In this document: piece by piece, positions 11,501 through 24,700 of the stretch
Numbering within the stretch: position 1 is the stretch's first letter
Layout: every line of letters begins with the position of its first letter
The notes under the pieces: generated by a model
The model's input: only the letters and a program-made list of their open reading frames with translations
The model's database searches: none
Told to the model about the DNA's origin: nothing
Position numbers and translations under genes: made by a program
NCBI GenBank assembly: GCA_013365325.1
Contig: JABVXV010000007.1
Coordinates: forward strand, 496,001 to 560,000
Direction: 5' to 3'
DNA from: Dipetalonema caudispina
Taxonomy: Eukaryota > Nematoda > Chromadorea > Rhabditida > Onchocercidae
Length of the DNA stretch: 64,000 nt

Positions 11501-13916
11501 GATACTTACTGGCAATAAGAAGGTTTCTTTTTTTTTCTAAGTAAATACAGAAGATATAAACTTATTCTAATTATTTAACTTCTTGTGAAGTCGTACGAAT
11601 TTGGAATAATATTTTCACTCAAATTTTTTAAGTACCTGGTGTGATCTGTTACAGCCAGAGCAATAATTTTCCTTTAGTTGTAAATATTAAAACGGTTCCT
11701 CGCATTTATCAGGATGACGAAGAATTGCTGAGAAATATGCAAGATGATGTGAAGTGGTTAAAAGAGTCGGTTATGCCAGAATTTTTGACGAATCTAACTG
11801 ATGAGCAATTAAATATGGTGATCAAAGTTTGCGAGGTAAAAAAGTGTTTGTGTAGTCAAAAATCGGTTGGAAAAACATTTGTCGAGATTTCTTTTTTCTG
11901 ACTTGGATTAGATGTTTTAGTCATTTAAAAAATCTAGTTTTAGGAAAAAATTCTGACTTTTTTATTTTAAAATATTTCAAAAAAAAAAAAGAAATTCGTG
12001 GGAATAAATCAAGCCACAAACGAAAAAAGAAGCTGATGGAAGGGCGAATGAAAGATGCATTTCAGACATACATCTGTTTGTGGACGCAGCTACTTAGGAC
12101 GTATGATGCACCATTTGCGTTCAGGGAAGAATTGTGCGATGTTCAGTGGATTGATAATATGAAAAATAGCCCTGGTGCTATTCAGCTTCTTTCAGCTATA
12201 ATAGAATTGTTCAGAAATTTGATTATTACTGCGGTTGGTTATGTAAAAATTATTGTTTTCCGTACGTTTTCACTCCAAAAACTAGAGAAGCATAAACTTA
12301 TATCATTCATTTTATTATCAGGCCATCAGTAATGAGCTGACAGAAATACCAATAACAAGTTTATCGATTTCCATTTTGAAATATGTAGCTGCCTGTTCAA
12401 AGTCTGAGTTTGAGGATTTTGATCGTAAGGTTGGTATTCCTTTCCAACTTTTCTATTCTGCTATTCAGCTTTTATAATTTTAGTTGGTATTCTTTTGAAA
12501 TTATAGGAATTTCCAAATGAAACAAAATTGCATTGATGATTTCGATTTATTTATTGAAAATGTAGTGTCTTAAACACTAAATTCATTACAGAAGACAGCA
12601 GAAGCATGGCTTTCTATCTACAACATTTTGAATAGCTGCAGATTGCTAACTCCGAATGCAGTTGCTGAGCAAGCAAAAATTATTGCTGATTTAGTTTTAA
12701 AAGAATTTTTGGAGACTAATAAAAACGTATTGGTTTAGTTGAAAACAAATTTTGTAAAATTTCAGTACTGTGACTTAATGTCTTCTTTTCCCATGCAAGT
12801 CCAATGTATTCCTGACTGATTTTTCTTTTTTTCCAGAATCGAAATTTTAGTCCTTTAGCTGCTAAAAAGTATCTGCTCCATTAGATTCACATTTCCGGTA
12901 TCTGGAAATCAGAAATTTTCGAAAGCGACCCAAATTTTTAGGCTGTTTTCCAAAAATCCGTCTATAAGTGCACTAATTTGGGATGATATATTTAGGCAGG
13001 GATTATTCAGAGCCCACTTGGTCCTCATTTAGAAGTTAATGAAGTCATTGATTTCTGGGTTAACAAAATATTGTTGAAACACCGATTGTTACGATGGTAA
13101 TTATTTTCTCTATTTCACTTTTTTAGTAGTAACATCAGTTCTTGATATAAGGAAAGTTAACACTCAATTTCCATCAGTAAGATCCCTTATTTCTCAAGCT
13201 TTTAAGCAAGTTCAAATTCTTAGCAGTATTTAGGTTAGTCCCGACTATATTATGTATTGTTTTGATAATTTTCTGGAATAATTACTTTAATTTATCTAAA
13301 TGAATAAAGGATATCTTCTAATTTTATCCGTCGAACAGGAGATTTGTCTGATATATAGGGTAATGACTTATATGGTTACATTATCAACTGAAGCACTCAT
13401 TATTTGCTTTTTACAGTTCTGTACTTGTTTATCTCAAGGATCAAATCGAAAGTCGCATACTGTTTGCAAATACTATGCAAGAGGGTGAATTCCATTGGTG
13501 AATTCTTTTTCTTTTCATTGCGTTCCGTGAGCTGGTTCAAAGATCATGGGTTTCTTGAACAATATCTTACAATTCAATCATTATCTAGATTGTGGAGTGC
13601 AAGTGATCAATTTCTAAGTGCATTTATGTAATTATTAAGATAGATAAGATTTTCACAAATCACATTTTTACTGAATATAAGGTTTACCTTTTTAAGGAAC
13701 ATTTTCAGTTATGGAACGGTGATCCAGTTTCTATTGCTTCTTCGAAGCTCGGCAAGAAAAATTTCGGGCACAACAGTTAGTAGCAGTATGCGGAAAGGCA
13801 CAGATTTGTATGAAGCATGTGTGGAGATGTTGAGTGAGCAGTTAAAAGGATTAGGTTATAAATATGAAAAAAATGAAATGTTTTTGCATATAAATTCTGT
13901 TTTCAAAGAACTGTAA
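5595..13916 (+). CDS. capg-2: Condensin-2 complex subunit G2 (CAP-G2 / NCAPG2)
   Basis: HEAT-repeat non-SMC subunit of condensin II, acting in chromosome compaction in the nucleus. Main exons: 5595-5733, 5913-6100, ~6210-6256, 6364-6474, 6812-6906, 7025-7181, 7447-7536, 7658-7735, 8413-8574, 8828-9043, 9234-9308, 9393-9549, 9724-9864, 10261-10436, 10675-10858, 10927-11018, 11131-11223, 11373-11522, 11659-11835, ~12033-12233, 12322-12429, 12592-12726, 12996-13096, 13417-13497, 13532-13627, 13709-13916. That gives ~1150 aa; human NCAPG2 is 1143. The diagnostic stretch is EPNLWRCLKAANETVRYNA, matching the family's LWRGLKARNSEVRSNA, followed by successive HEAT helices (LLKDDSYGIRSEACRR, DHVRLAAFQLL). 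The C-terminal block ending VFKEL fits the family tail. Phases close for most joins. They do not close between exons 2 and 3, so the first ~120 residues are uncertain, as are the exon starting near 12033 and the 34-base intron at 13498. Confidence 0.85.
6578..6643. repeat. 23-bp direct repeat, period 43, in a CAP-G2 intron
   Basis: Positions 6578-6600 and 6621-6643 share TCTCTGACAARAGTATCCCA plus CAA with one mismatch. The GGCACTC spacer motif is also repeated. Both copies lie in the intron after exon 4. Confidence 0.8.
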
Positions 13917-16900
13917 AACTGTTTCTCTTGTGAATATAATTCTCAAGTTTTTGAGTGGAAAATATCAATGTTTTTAGTTTTTAATTTTTAATTTTAATAT
14001 GAAAATAGTAATTTAAAATCACTTCGATATTATGATTGACTACGGTTTTAATGATGCAACCTGCAATGTTTTCGAGGCTACGGCCAAACAGCGTTTTATT
14101 TGCATCAGATCAAATTTTCAGCAAAGTGGTGATCATCAAATAACTATCATTGAATCATTTGTACATGGTGTATTCAGTTTTATACCACTGCCATTGTGGA
14201 GTAATCTTAGCCGCATTCCTGATGATTATTGTTTCATTTCTTGGACCGTAAATTGCGAACAATTGTCAGTCGTTTTTGTGAGCAGATGTTTTGGTGCAAA
14301 TTCATGTGATGAGAAAACAAATTTTGTAAGTCCAAGAGATTGGGGATTGAATCCTTTAAGGCAAGAGTTTTCATTAGGATCATGGATATCATTTAATAGA
14401 ATTCTGACGAAAGTTTTCAGTGTCTTTGAATTGCACCGTATATATTTTAATTTCGAAATTTTCAAATTTATGGCTAGCGTAAGGTTTTGATAGTGTCTTA
14501 TAGTTCCTGGTACTGCATGATATTTAATAGTTTTTGTTGTTGTATTTCTATCTTACAAGAATATCGAAGTACGACAACAAATATATTCTTTTTCAGTTTG
14601 ATTCTACCTCAATTGTTACTGCTGTTTTCAATACCTGTTTACATATCGTTTGCAAATAATAAATTTTCTACAATGTTTATGAGAGATGCTTGGAAATTAC
14701 GTTAAGGACAAATCTGACTAGAAACTTAGGAATATGAGTGAAGTAAAGTGGTTCAATGGTGTCAGTGTCTTATAGGTTCATTACATCATATGAGAAATGT
14801 TTGTACTGAAAGATATACCCTACGAATAGAAGTCACACTTCTCATAGATTGCTTACTACTAACATAAAAACCAACCGACAATCTTTGCAACGGAATGGGA
14901 CCTGTTGAGGGCCTCCTTCTCCACTCTTTGCAGCACAGCAGCCATCGAACAAAATTTAATCCCCTTATTTCTACTATGTAGTAGTGGGGTGTATACACTA
15001 GTCTGTCTGCTTCTCAGTACACACACAGAAAGGCGATACGCAGAAGTTGTTTGCACTGCTTTCGTGCATCCTACAGCTACGACAGTTGGCCTGTACTCGT
15101 CGTTATTATCGCGTATGTTGTCATTAGCAGTTATTGTCCCATCATATCTATTATTTATGTATGACGTTGAGAACAATATTGTTATCGTGGATCTTCTTTC
15201 TGATACGCCCATCCACAATCATGAGGTAGGGAGTGTTGCAGAAGTATCCAATAAAAAAGGTTTCTGAAGGTTTAACATCTTATCCTTGTTAAAAACTTTG
15301 ATGAGATTTTTATGTTGTAGGAACCAGTAGGCTGTTCAGTTTTATTTCAGGTTCTTAGGCGAAGTCTATGTTTTAATCTGATTCCAGAAGCACTCAATCT
15401 ATTCATCTTTTGAACTGATGAAGATGAACATCGACGGTGAGGGGAGTGGAATACTTCATTTTGTTCATTACCGTGTGAATCGTTCATTTTTAGTCACGGT
15501 ACATTAATTTCACCCTTCATCTCATTTATATCCCAGAGAAATCATAATTATTCCTTTGATTCCTCGCAAACTTAAAGTCGGCAGATATCACAAATAGTGA
15601 TTATCTTTGTTTCGCACTGTGCAAGGTCTTCTTAAGTTTAAATCTATGGTTTAAATTTAAGGAATTAAATCATCTTCCTCGTTATCCTTTTCTATCGTTA
15701 AATTTACATTCAAACCAACCACCGATAAAAGTGTCGGTATTGATTTTACTTTGTCATAATGATTTAGTTTCAATCGGGGTCAATTCTTTTTTGTAATGAA
15801 GCAATCCATTACTGAAGCAGAGTAGTTTACAAGGAGGAATTTGCACATTAAACTAATTTTTGGACATAAAATATTTGATACTATTGCATTTCTACAGCGA
15901 CAATTGCTCCGCTGCAGCTGTTTTACACTTCTCTATATCATGTATAACTACACACCGATAGGGAATGCTTCCGAACAATTTGAAATACATCCTTATGACA
16001 GTTGCTACTTTTTAGAACTTACAAATGTTTGCAGTTTTCTTCCGCAACTATCTTTTTAAATTTGATCAATTTTGGATGAGAATCCCTTGGAATTGCTTCT
16101 TTGACACAAATTGGAATTTTAAGCTTAAAAAGATCAAAACTTTATAATAATCTGCAAAGTTGCAGCTATTGTAAACTAAAGGAGTTCCATTTAACAGAAC
16201 GGAAATGCCCTAAGGCATAAGATCCATACTTCCTTCAATACGAATAAGTCCAATAGTGTGTACACTGTAAATGGATTCAATTCTTCATTGCTTATATTTA
16301 ATTATTCCTGAAAATGATGATGATATCATGACGATATTTTCACTGGAATTCATCCTTCTCCCAAGATCAAACCAATATTGTAGTATTGTTATGAACATTC
16401 TTACGATGAATTTTTATTATCCAATTTTGAGTTTCAATTAAGCAGTTCGGAACATCAAAGGTTTTTGTATGCTATTCTATATTTCTACAGGTAAAATGAT
16501 TTACTATAATGCATGGTAATGCTCATGCGTACAAGAAGATAAAGTTGAAGAATTATTGGGTACCATTTACCGGTCGACTAATTGATCGAATTGAACAATG
16601 CAGTTGCTACCGATCGTATCTTATGTCACGATCTTATGTACAATTTCAGTATCCCATTTTGATTTTGATTTTTTTTAAATATTAAAATTTTTTTAAAGTA
16701 TTATGTTCTATCTTCCATTTGAAACTTAAGTTTCTATTCCATTAGCTTTACTGATTTTCAGATGTCGTCCGGTGGTACAATAATTTAATAGTAGACTATT
16801 CTTATTGGCTTTACATTTTAGTCATATTTCTTTCTCTTCCGTCAAATTATTAAAAATTCGGAAAAGACTGTCTTTTCCAGGATTTTTTTTACTGCCTTTG

Positions 16901-18730
16901 AACTGCTTGAAGTAAAATAAAAAAAAAAAAAAAAAACCCATGAAGAAGTTTGCATTTGATGATGTTGTAATGGTACTTTAAGTTTAGGATATTTATTACC
17001 ATTCAAAAATGAATGGTAATTGGAGTCCACGTTAGACTCACCATTTCTATTCATTACGAGAATTTTATCATAAAACGACTAACGCAGAATGAAACTCAAA
17101 TTTGTTTTGAAATAGTTTAAATCTTTTCACATTTAAATATTTCTTTTATTTTAATGGAATTCATACTTTATTCATTGGTTTTAAATGTTGGATTTGTTAA
17201 TTTCTGTTGACTTATTAATTTTATCTTCGTATTACTACTTCAAATTTTATATTTTCATCAATTTTTATATGTTTTATGAATCGATTCGACAATATTATTC
17301 ATTAATTTCCTCATATTAATTAAATGGATGTTAATATTTATTGAATTTCAGTAGGTGAAAAAGAAAATATTGATGCAATTTTCTGCTGAAATACAGATAT
17401 GAAAGATGAGCAAGGAACATATCGTTTGGGTTACAGGAAAATATTTGCTTTAGTGGTTTGAAACGAATTCAGATTACGAAATTTCGACATTTCAATAAGT
17501 GGAATTTGATTAGAATCTTGAAAAAGGTTTTGGAAGTTCGTTAATTTCCAATTCCTATAACTGTGAACTAATTATCTAAATAACTAATTTATTTCGTAAT
17601 TTAAAGATGATGCCTTTTATCGTAATCAATGCTTTTATTACTATTATTGAGAAATGAGAAAAAGAGGATAGATTGCTGAGAACAGACTTTTGCGCCTCTG
17701 TTCTTAAGTGAAAGTTTTAATAATGTGTTGTTATTTGGCCTAATTTGTAAATCGACTTATGAAGATAAACGTACGAGTGTACACAGGTACACACTACGTA
17801 ACACTAATAACGGTTCTCTTATGCCTTCATTCATCCTCTCTCTTTTAATGCCTTTCCACAATTTTTCTCTTTTTTTTTTTTTTTAATACACATTTCGAAT
17901 CGACAAATGGGAGTCGATTTAAAGTCATCAAATGTGTTGTTTGAAACAGATTGTCGAGATGTATTAGGGGGAACATTCACGTCATCACTGTTTTATTGCT
18001 TTTAATTTCCATTTTTATCAGTTTTACTATCCTTATCGATGGGAATTGAGAAAACTTCGTTGATAAGAAGTCATTGATAAAGTTGAAAATGTAATTCCAT
18101 CACTCCAGCCTTTTTTTTTAACTCTATACAAAGTTTTATTTTTTATTTTTTCAATTTATACAACACAAGAATTGCTGTTTTTTCCTCCATTTTAATTTTT
18201 CCATTATCTATAACAAATGATTAAAGATAGAAATAAAGCTAGATATTATTATTCCTTAGATAATAGAATGAATTGAAGAAATATATCGAGATACTATACA
18301 TATGCCTTACTATACAACAATACTATTTCATTTGAAAGAGAGAGAGAGGAATTCAATTAAGTTCATAGAACTATTTGTTACTCTTAAATTCATTCATTAC
18401 TACATTTCATTTTACAAAAATTCAACTAAAGGATGATACATTAGGATATGATCTTTGATTTTCTAACGTCCTGTTGCAAAAAAGAGCAACAGTTCCTTCC
18501 AATTTAAGAGATATAATATTTGTCGAATTCAGCATTATTTAAAAAATGCCTTCCAGTTAACAGTGGAGCGCCACCGGGAAACAAATTAGGTGATATACGA
18601 GTATGCGTGTACGTACGGAATAGACGTGTCCGTGTAATCTAGCGTGGAAATTAGACGCTATTATCCTCGGTACTGTAGACGAGATAGCGAGTGATATTTC
18701 ATGCATGTCATTAATGTATTTGCAGTATGT
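13917..18730. other. Long intergenic region upstream of MICAL
   Basis: 4.8 kb without a supported gene. It has long A and T runs (16918-16936; 17867-17884), a GA tract near 18339-18350, and one patch at about 14880-15240 that is visibly richer in G and C, with overlapping ORFs on both strands. The last 190 bases before the MICAL start (18540-18730) are also GC-richer and may be its promoter or 5' leader. No tRNA or transposon was recognised. Confidence 0.55.
18540..18730 (+). promoter_or_regulatory. Putative MICAL promoter/leader with trans-splice-like acceptor
   Basis: A GC-richer block rich in CG dinucleotides ends in GTATTTGCAG at 18716-18725, five bases before the start codon at 18731. 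In nematodes such an acceptor directly before the ATG is typical of spliced-leader addition. A normal intron acceptor with an upstream 5' UTR exon is the alternative. Confidence 0.5.
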
Positions 18731-21700
18731 ATGGATGCTAACAGACTATTCGACGCTTTTGTCGCAGCTACAAGCTTTACTAAAATTCAGCAGTTATTCG
18801 CTCAATTATGCGCATTGTTAGATATCGATCCATACGATAATTTCAATGTTTTCAGGAGGTATAATAATTATCAATGATTAAATATGACATGACTTTGTTC
18901 AATTTTAATAGGAATGATGTTGGTTTTATTTACCTTAAGCCATTTTATTTTACATTGGGATTGTTATTAGATTACAGACTACCGTTACCATTATATTAAT
19001 TGAATTTGGAAAAACTTAGAAAAAGTGGTAGCTTTGTAAGCGGAAGAAATATATGGAAGACTGATATCGGGAGATATGATATAGTTGATGGCAGTTGATT
19101 ATAGTTGAAGTTGATTTATCCATCATATTACGAAGCAGTAGTTTTTCACATAAAGAAATGTACACTATATGGGTTTTTGTATTTTCCTTGGTGTAGTCAA
19201 AAGATGGAAGTTATTTACTTCTGTTCGGTAATCGTCTATTCTTCGGCTTTAAACTGCTGAATAGCACGGCGTTTTCTAATTATTGGCTGTAAAAACGAAC
19301 TAGAAGAGTGAATCATTTCTGCCATTAGTTTATAGCTTTTTAACAACGGATCCACAAAAAAAAAAAGAAAAACACAAAAAACGGAGGTGGCAAAACTTTG
19401 GTTTCAGTAATTATTCATTTATAAGGTATGCGCACATAGTTTGAATGAACATAAATGTTTAAGAAAATAGGATATGAATGTGGATTAAGATCTGAAAATC
19501 TGTGTGTTAAAGTCTGGCTGTGAAAGTGACAGGTTCCAAGTAAATTGCGTCTGCGAAATGTAGAATGTTGTGATCTAAATGATTAACATCAAATTAAATC
19601 AAGTTCAGGAGCTCAAAAAATCCATGAAGTAGATAGGAAGAATTTTGCATGAATACTGATAAAAATACACGAATTTTTCGGCCTCGATATTTCGAAGTAG
19701 ATATTCATATCCACAGGTTGAAAACAGTGCTGAATGATTGGCGCGCGCAGAAGCTATGGTCACTGTTAGAGAAACGGGCTGAACAGAAGGAATATTGTCA
19801 TCAAAAAGCGTGCGAACGTTTAAGTGTACTTGTCATTGGAGCTGGTTAGATTTTCCATCTTTCAGTGAATTTCTAAGCTCAGCAAGCAGCCACATATTAT
19901 AAAATTCTGCCAGATATTTTTGTTAAGAGTTGTGTAGATCAGAAGCTTGTATTCCTTGTAAATAGCAGTGAGGATTATCGGTGTGAAAATCATGGGAAAT
20001 ACTGCATACATTGTCAAACCCTTATGATCAAATCATGCTAAGATTTATTTAAGGTCATTTTATAATTCTCCTTTGTAGCACAAAAATCGTAATGTAGAAT
20101 CAAAAGTCAGTTTAAGGTCCGTGTGGTTTGCGGTCGGCAATTGAGTGTGCATTACTGGGAGCATACGTTGTATTGGTGGAACAACGAGATTGTTTTTCAA
20201 GAAACAATGTTTTGCACATCTGGCCATTTGTTATACAGGATCTCAAAAATTTGGGAATCAAAATATTTTATCCGAAATTTTGTCGTGGTAGCATCGATCA
20301 TATAAGTTAGTTTATTGTTATTGATACTTAATTTACTGAAGTTATTTCATAACCTTGTTTCATTTTAATGCTTAGTAGTTCAGAGTTTTACTAATTTACA
20401 TTGATTTGCTTGTGAATTTAAAGCTTTTTAACATGGACACTGCTTTTGAGTGTGGATGTTGAATATATTCTAAATTTTTTTATTTATTATTAGTCGTAGC
20501 ATTTATCGTGTGGTCGTAATTGGATTAATTTGATTTTTTTTCTACAGGTATACGCCAACTGCAAATATTTTTGGTGAAAATTGCGCTGGTTCTGGGTGTT
20601 CAAATACACGATTCTGTCACTTTTCAACGCCTTATTTTCCCCAAGCCTAACGAGGATGGGATAGGTAATTCAGCACTATTTGAGATTAAGTGAGTAATAG
20701 TCGAAGGAAGTTGTTTTTTGTCCATTCGTAATTATGTTCGATAGTTTTGCTTTACACTGTTTACAATAAATCAGTTTTGATTAAAATCGCTGTTACAGTG
20801 GAAGGATGGCGGGCAGAATTTTATCCTCCAAAGCATATTCTATCGGATTTCGTTTTTGATGCTTTAATTGGTGCGGATGGAAAGCGTAATACAGTGCCAG
20901 GTTTGCAGTTTTATTAATTTATTTTGCTGCAATTCATTGGAACCAATTCTAATTTAGCTTAATTTATGAATTTAAAAAAAATTTAGCGTAATCATTAAAG
21001 TCCTATCTTCAGGTTTTCCGAAACGGGAATTGCGTGGTAAATTGGCAATTGGAATAACTGCAAATTTTGTGAATCAACGAACGCTTGCTGAAGAAAAAGT
21101 GCAGGAAATAAGGTTCTATTTATAATCGTTCCCAATTCTTTCGTTGTTTTTAGAAAGAATTGTAATGTCACCAGGGCTAAAGCCGAAGGAGTGCTTTGTG
21201 ATCTTAAAATTTTGATCCTTGTGCGTTTTTTCAGCCTTCTTATCTTGCATATTCAATTTAATTATTGCAGTCGAATCTTACTTGCTATTACTGAAGTGGT
21301 CTTACTATTGCAGGAATCTAGTTTATATGATTCTGCTAATTTTTGCCTTGATTTTTTCTTTGTTTCATTTCAGTGGTGTCGCTTATATTTTCAATCAACA
21401 ATTTTTCAAAGACATGAAGGAAGCGACAGGTGTCGATTTGGAAAATATCGTTTACTATAAAGATGAAACGCATTATTTCGTAATGTGTGCTAAAAAACAA
21501 AGCTTGTTGGAAAGAGGCGTCATAATTGAGGTTTGTTGCTATATAAGCCAAAGTTATGGAGTTAAGGATTTACTTCTGGAGCTTTTCTGTTCAATATTCA
21601 CTTTTTGTGATATTATTCATTATTTTCGTTATAGGACAATGAGGATATATCGCTTCTTTTATCGCCTAATAATATAAATCAGGTATTATATTTTTTGCTA

Positions 21701-24700
21701 CCTGTTTCTAACTTGTCACTAGAAATTTTGAGTAAATTTGTTCAAGTCCTTGAGCTTTTTTCAGGAGAAATTATGCGATTATGCGGCAGAGGCAGCCGAT
21801 TTCGCTACTGGTGGTAACCTTCCTGATTTGAAATATGCACGGAATCACAATGATAATGAAGATGTTGCAATGTTTGATTTCACATCATTGTTTTCGGCGC
21901 AGTGTTCAGTACGACTGGTTGAACGGTACGATCGACGATTACTAATGTCGATTGTTGGGGACAGTTTACATGAGGTACGTCTTTTCAGCATTTGCAAAAG
22001 AATTCATGAGCCAAATAAATAGTTACTTGGTTCTTTTTTTTTTTTTTTTTTTGGCTATGTAAGCCTTGCAACTAAATTCATAATAATTAGATTGGCAAGA
22101 CTCTCTGTTCACACAGTACATTGTGTCCACTGTTGACACGACTGCACACTGATGTGCTGTTCATAAATCCGAGACTCATATAAGCTACCTTTGGCTTGAA
22201 AGTAACAAATAGTGGCAATTAAGGTTTGCTGACAGAGAAGTTTGATATTGCCGAGTAAATGAAGTAATGAAATTCCAGGGAGTTGCTTGCAGAATGTAAG
22301 GTGAAGATAGTTTTCTAATTGTTACTGTTAAATGTTGTTGCAAACTGTTCTCACTGTTCGGTATAAGATTTATAAATTTTTGATCGAAAGCTTGCAATTC
22401 GTTTATAATTTTATCCATCCTTGCGTCAATATATGGAAAAGGAGACTTTTAAGAAATTAGAAATTGAAGAAATGTTCAATTGCAGCCCTTTTGGCCAACA
22501 GGTTCAGGATGCGCACGAGGGTTTTTGGGTGTTTTCGATGCGATTTGGATGTTAAGAGGCTATGGTTTGAATGTGCAAGGTCTGATGGTACTTCTCGCTG
22601 AGCGTGAAAGTGTTTATCGGCTCTTGGCACAAGCGAAACCGGATAATCTGCATAAGCAGACACATAAAGTATGTTCTGAAGTTTTGTTAGTTTCATTACT
22701 TCACGAATTTTTTCTTTTATCTCTAGTCTCTTATGAAGTGACATATATAGAAAAATTACGTAGAAGAGGCAGGATTGAATCACTTTTAACATTTCAAGTG
22801 AAAATTATCCAGAGATTAGTTTCATTCCTTGGGTTGTCCAAAATATGTATAATTTCGGTTATAGCGAAAAAGCTAGCACTGGAAGCTTAGTTCTTATTGT
22901 AAAAGCAACATACAAAAATATTTTTCACAGTATACGATTGATCCACGAACGCGTTACATTAGTCTGGAAATGGCAGTACAGCCGCATGAAATAAGTCATC
23001 TAATTGATACGGATAATCCGCGAAATGTGGAAACGAATCAGCCTTTGCCGCTACGAGCTGCTAAAGCAGCTGATTGTGTGAGTGAATCGTATATTAAAAG
23101 GTATTTTATTGCTGTTTTTATCAATTTTGGTTACATTAATCTGGAAGTGGCAGTACAGTGACATAAAATAAGTTGTCTGATCGATACGGATTATCCGCGA
23201 AATTGGATTTATAAATATTAGGTCTACATTTTCATTATAGTTTTGAGGTTGTTGATAGGTAGGTAATTTATTTAAATTTTCAAATTTATGAATTTGCAGA
23301 TACAAGCTATGGAAGTTCTGTCACCAAGCGCTCGGTGCATATCATTTGCATATTTTCAACTTTCTGGAATGGTATTTTGCTTGAATTGTGGTTTACATAT
23401 TTTTTCTTCTTTTCAAACAATCAGTTAGGAACACAGAGAAAAATGATATATGAATTTTTAAATAAAATTTAGCTGGAACGATGGACGCGCTTTAGCTGCT
23501 TTATTAGGAAAATTTCGCCCAGACTTGGTGGATTATTTGTCGCTTTGTGCTTTTGATGATCCTAATGCAGTCACTGAGGTAAACCGTTCGAGAAGTATGC
23601 TATCTTCAGAAAAATATATATAAATTTTAACATTATTATTGTGAAAAGTTTGATTTCCAAAATAAAAAAAACCTTATACCTACTAAGAATGCGCTGTTTA
23701 GCTACCCTCTTTTCAGAAAGTATTTGCCGCAGTTAAAAAGGAGTATGGCATTGAACCACCTTGTAAAAACCATGCAGAATGGGTTGATGCAAGCGCAGAT
23801 GCACGAGTTCTGTACATTAACGGCGTTGTTGAAGCACTGAAAAGTGATTCACAGCGGATGCGAGAAACACTAATGAATACTATTAGAACTAGTACAATAT
23901 CTCATAAGCGGAAGACACGGCAGGTAATCATACTAGCCAATATCTATATTTCTTTTCCAAAAATAATGTCAGTCATCAAATTCAAGAATTATAAGAAATA
24001 TTTGCGCAGGTAGATACTTCTCGTACGAAGAAAACTGAACCAATTTGTCGTCGAGCATCCGATCTTTTAAATGCTTTTTCATCGACCACTGTATTGAACG
24101 AAAATGTGGAACGAATGATGAAAGACTTTATGGAAGACAAACAAGATGTCGATTTAGAAAAGGTTTCATTTTTTTCTTCTTTTGCCAATATCTTAACCCT
24201 CTGGCTGAAGCTTATTTTATGTATGGCTATAAGAGATTTTTATTGCGCATGGAATGGCTTTGAAACTGCTACTTTGTCACTATCGTTATTATTTAAAAAC
24301 CAACATATTTTCGTAAGATCACGTTTTTGTGATGGTCATTTGAGTATTTTCGAGATATTATTTTCCTGTTCTTTTTAAAGGTGAGCAGTCGGAAAAAAAA
24401 TCTCTTGACTTGTTGGAGAGTTTGAAACATTTTGAAGTAACCTGATTCCATAACTTTATGTTAGGTCCGAGATGCAATAACAGAATTAAGTGATAGTGAG
24501 AAGTTTGGCTATTCCTGTAAACGATTAGACCGAAATGCTCTCATACAATCAAGCGGATCACAGTCGATGAAATACAGGACCGGACGACCAACTGTTGAGA
24601 AACTGAACCCTGAGAGACTATATGCCGTAAGAAACCTTGTTTCTTTATAGTTATCGTAAGTAGCAAGTAGCTATATGATTCTGCGATAATAAAGCACTTC

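Noticed and set aside
14226..14490. Overlapping ORFs on both strands just after CAP-G2.
   Set aside because: No splice partners, no family motif and an amino-acid bias expected from AT-rich DNA.
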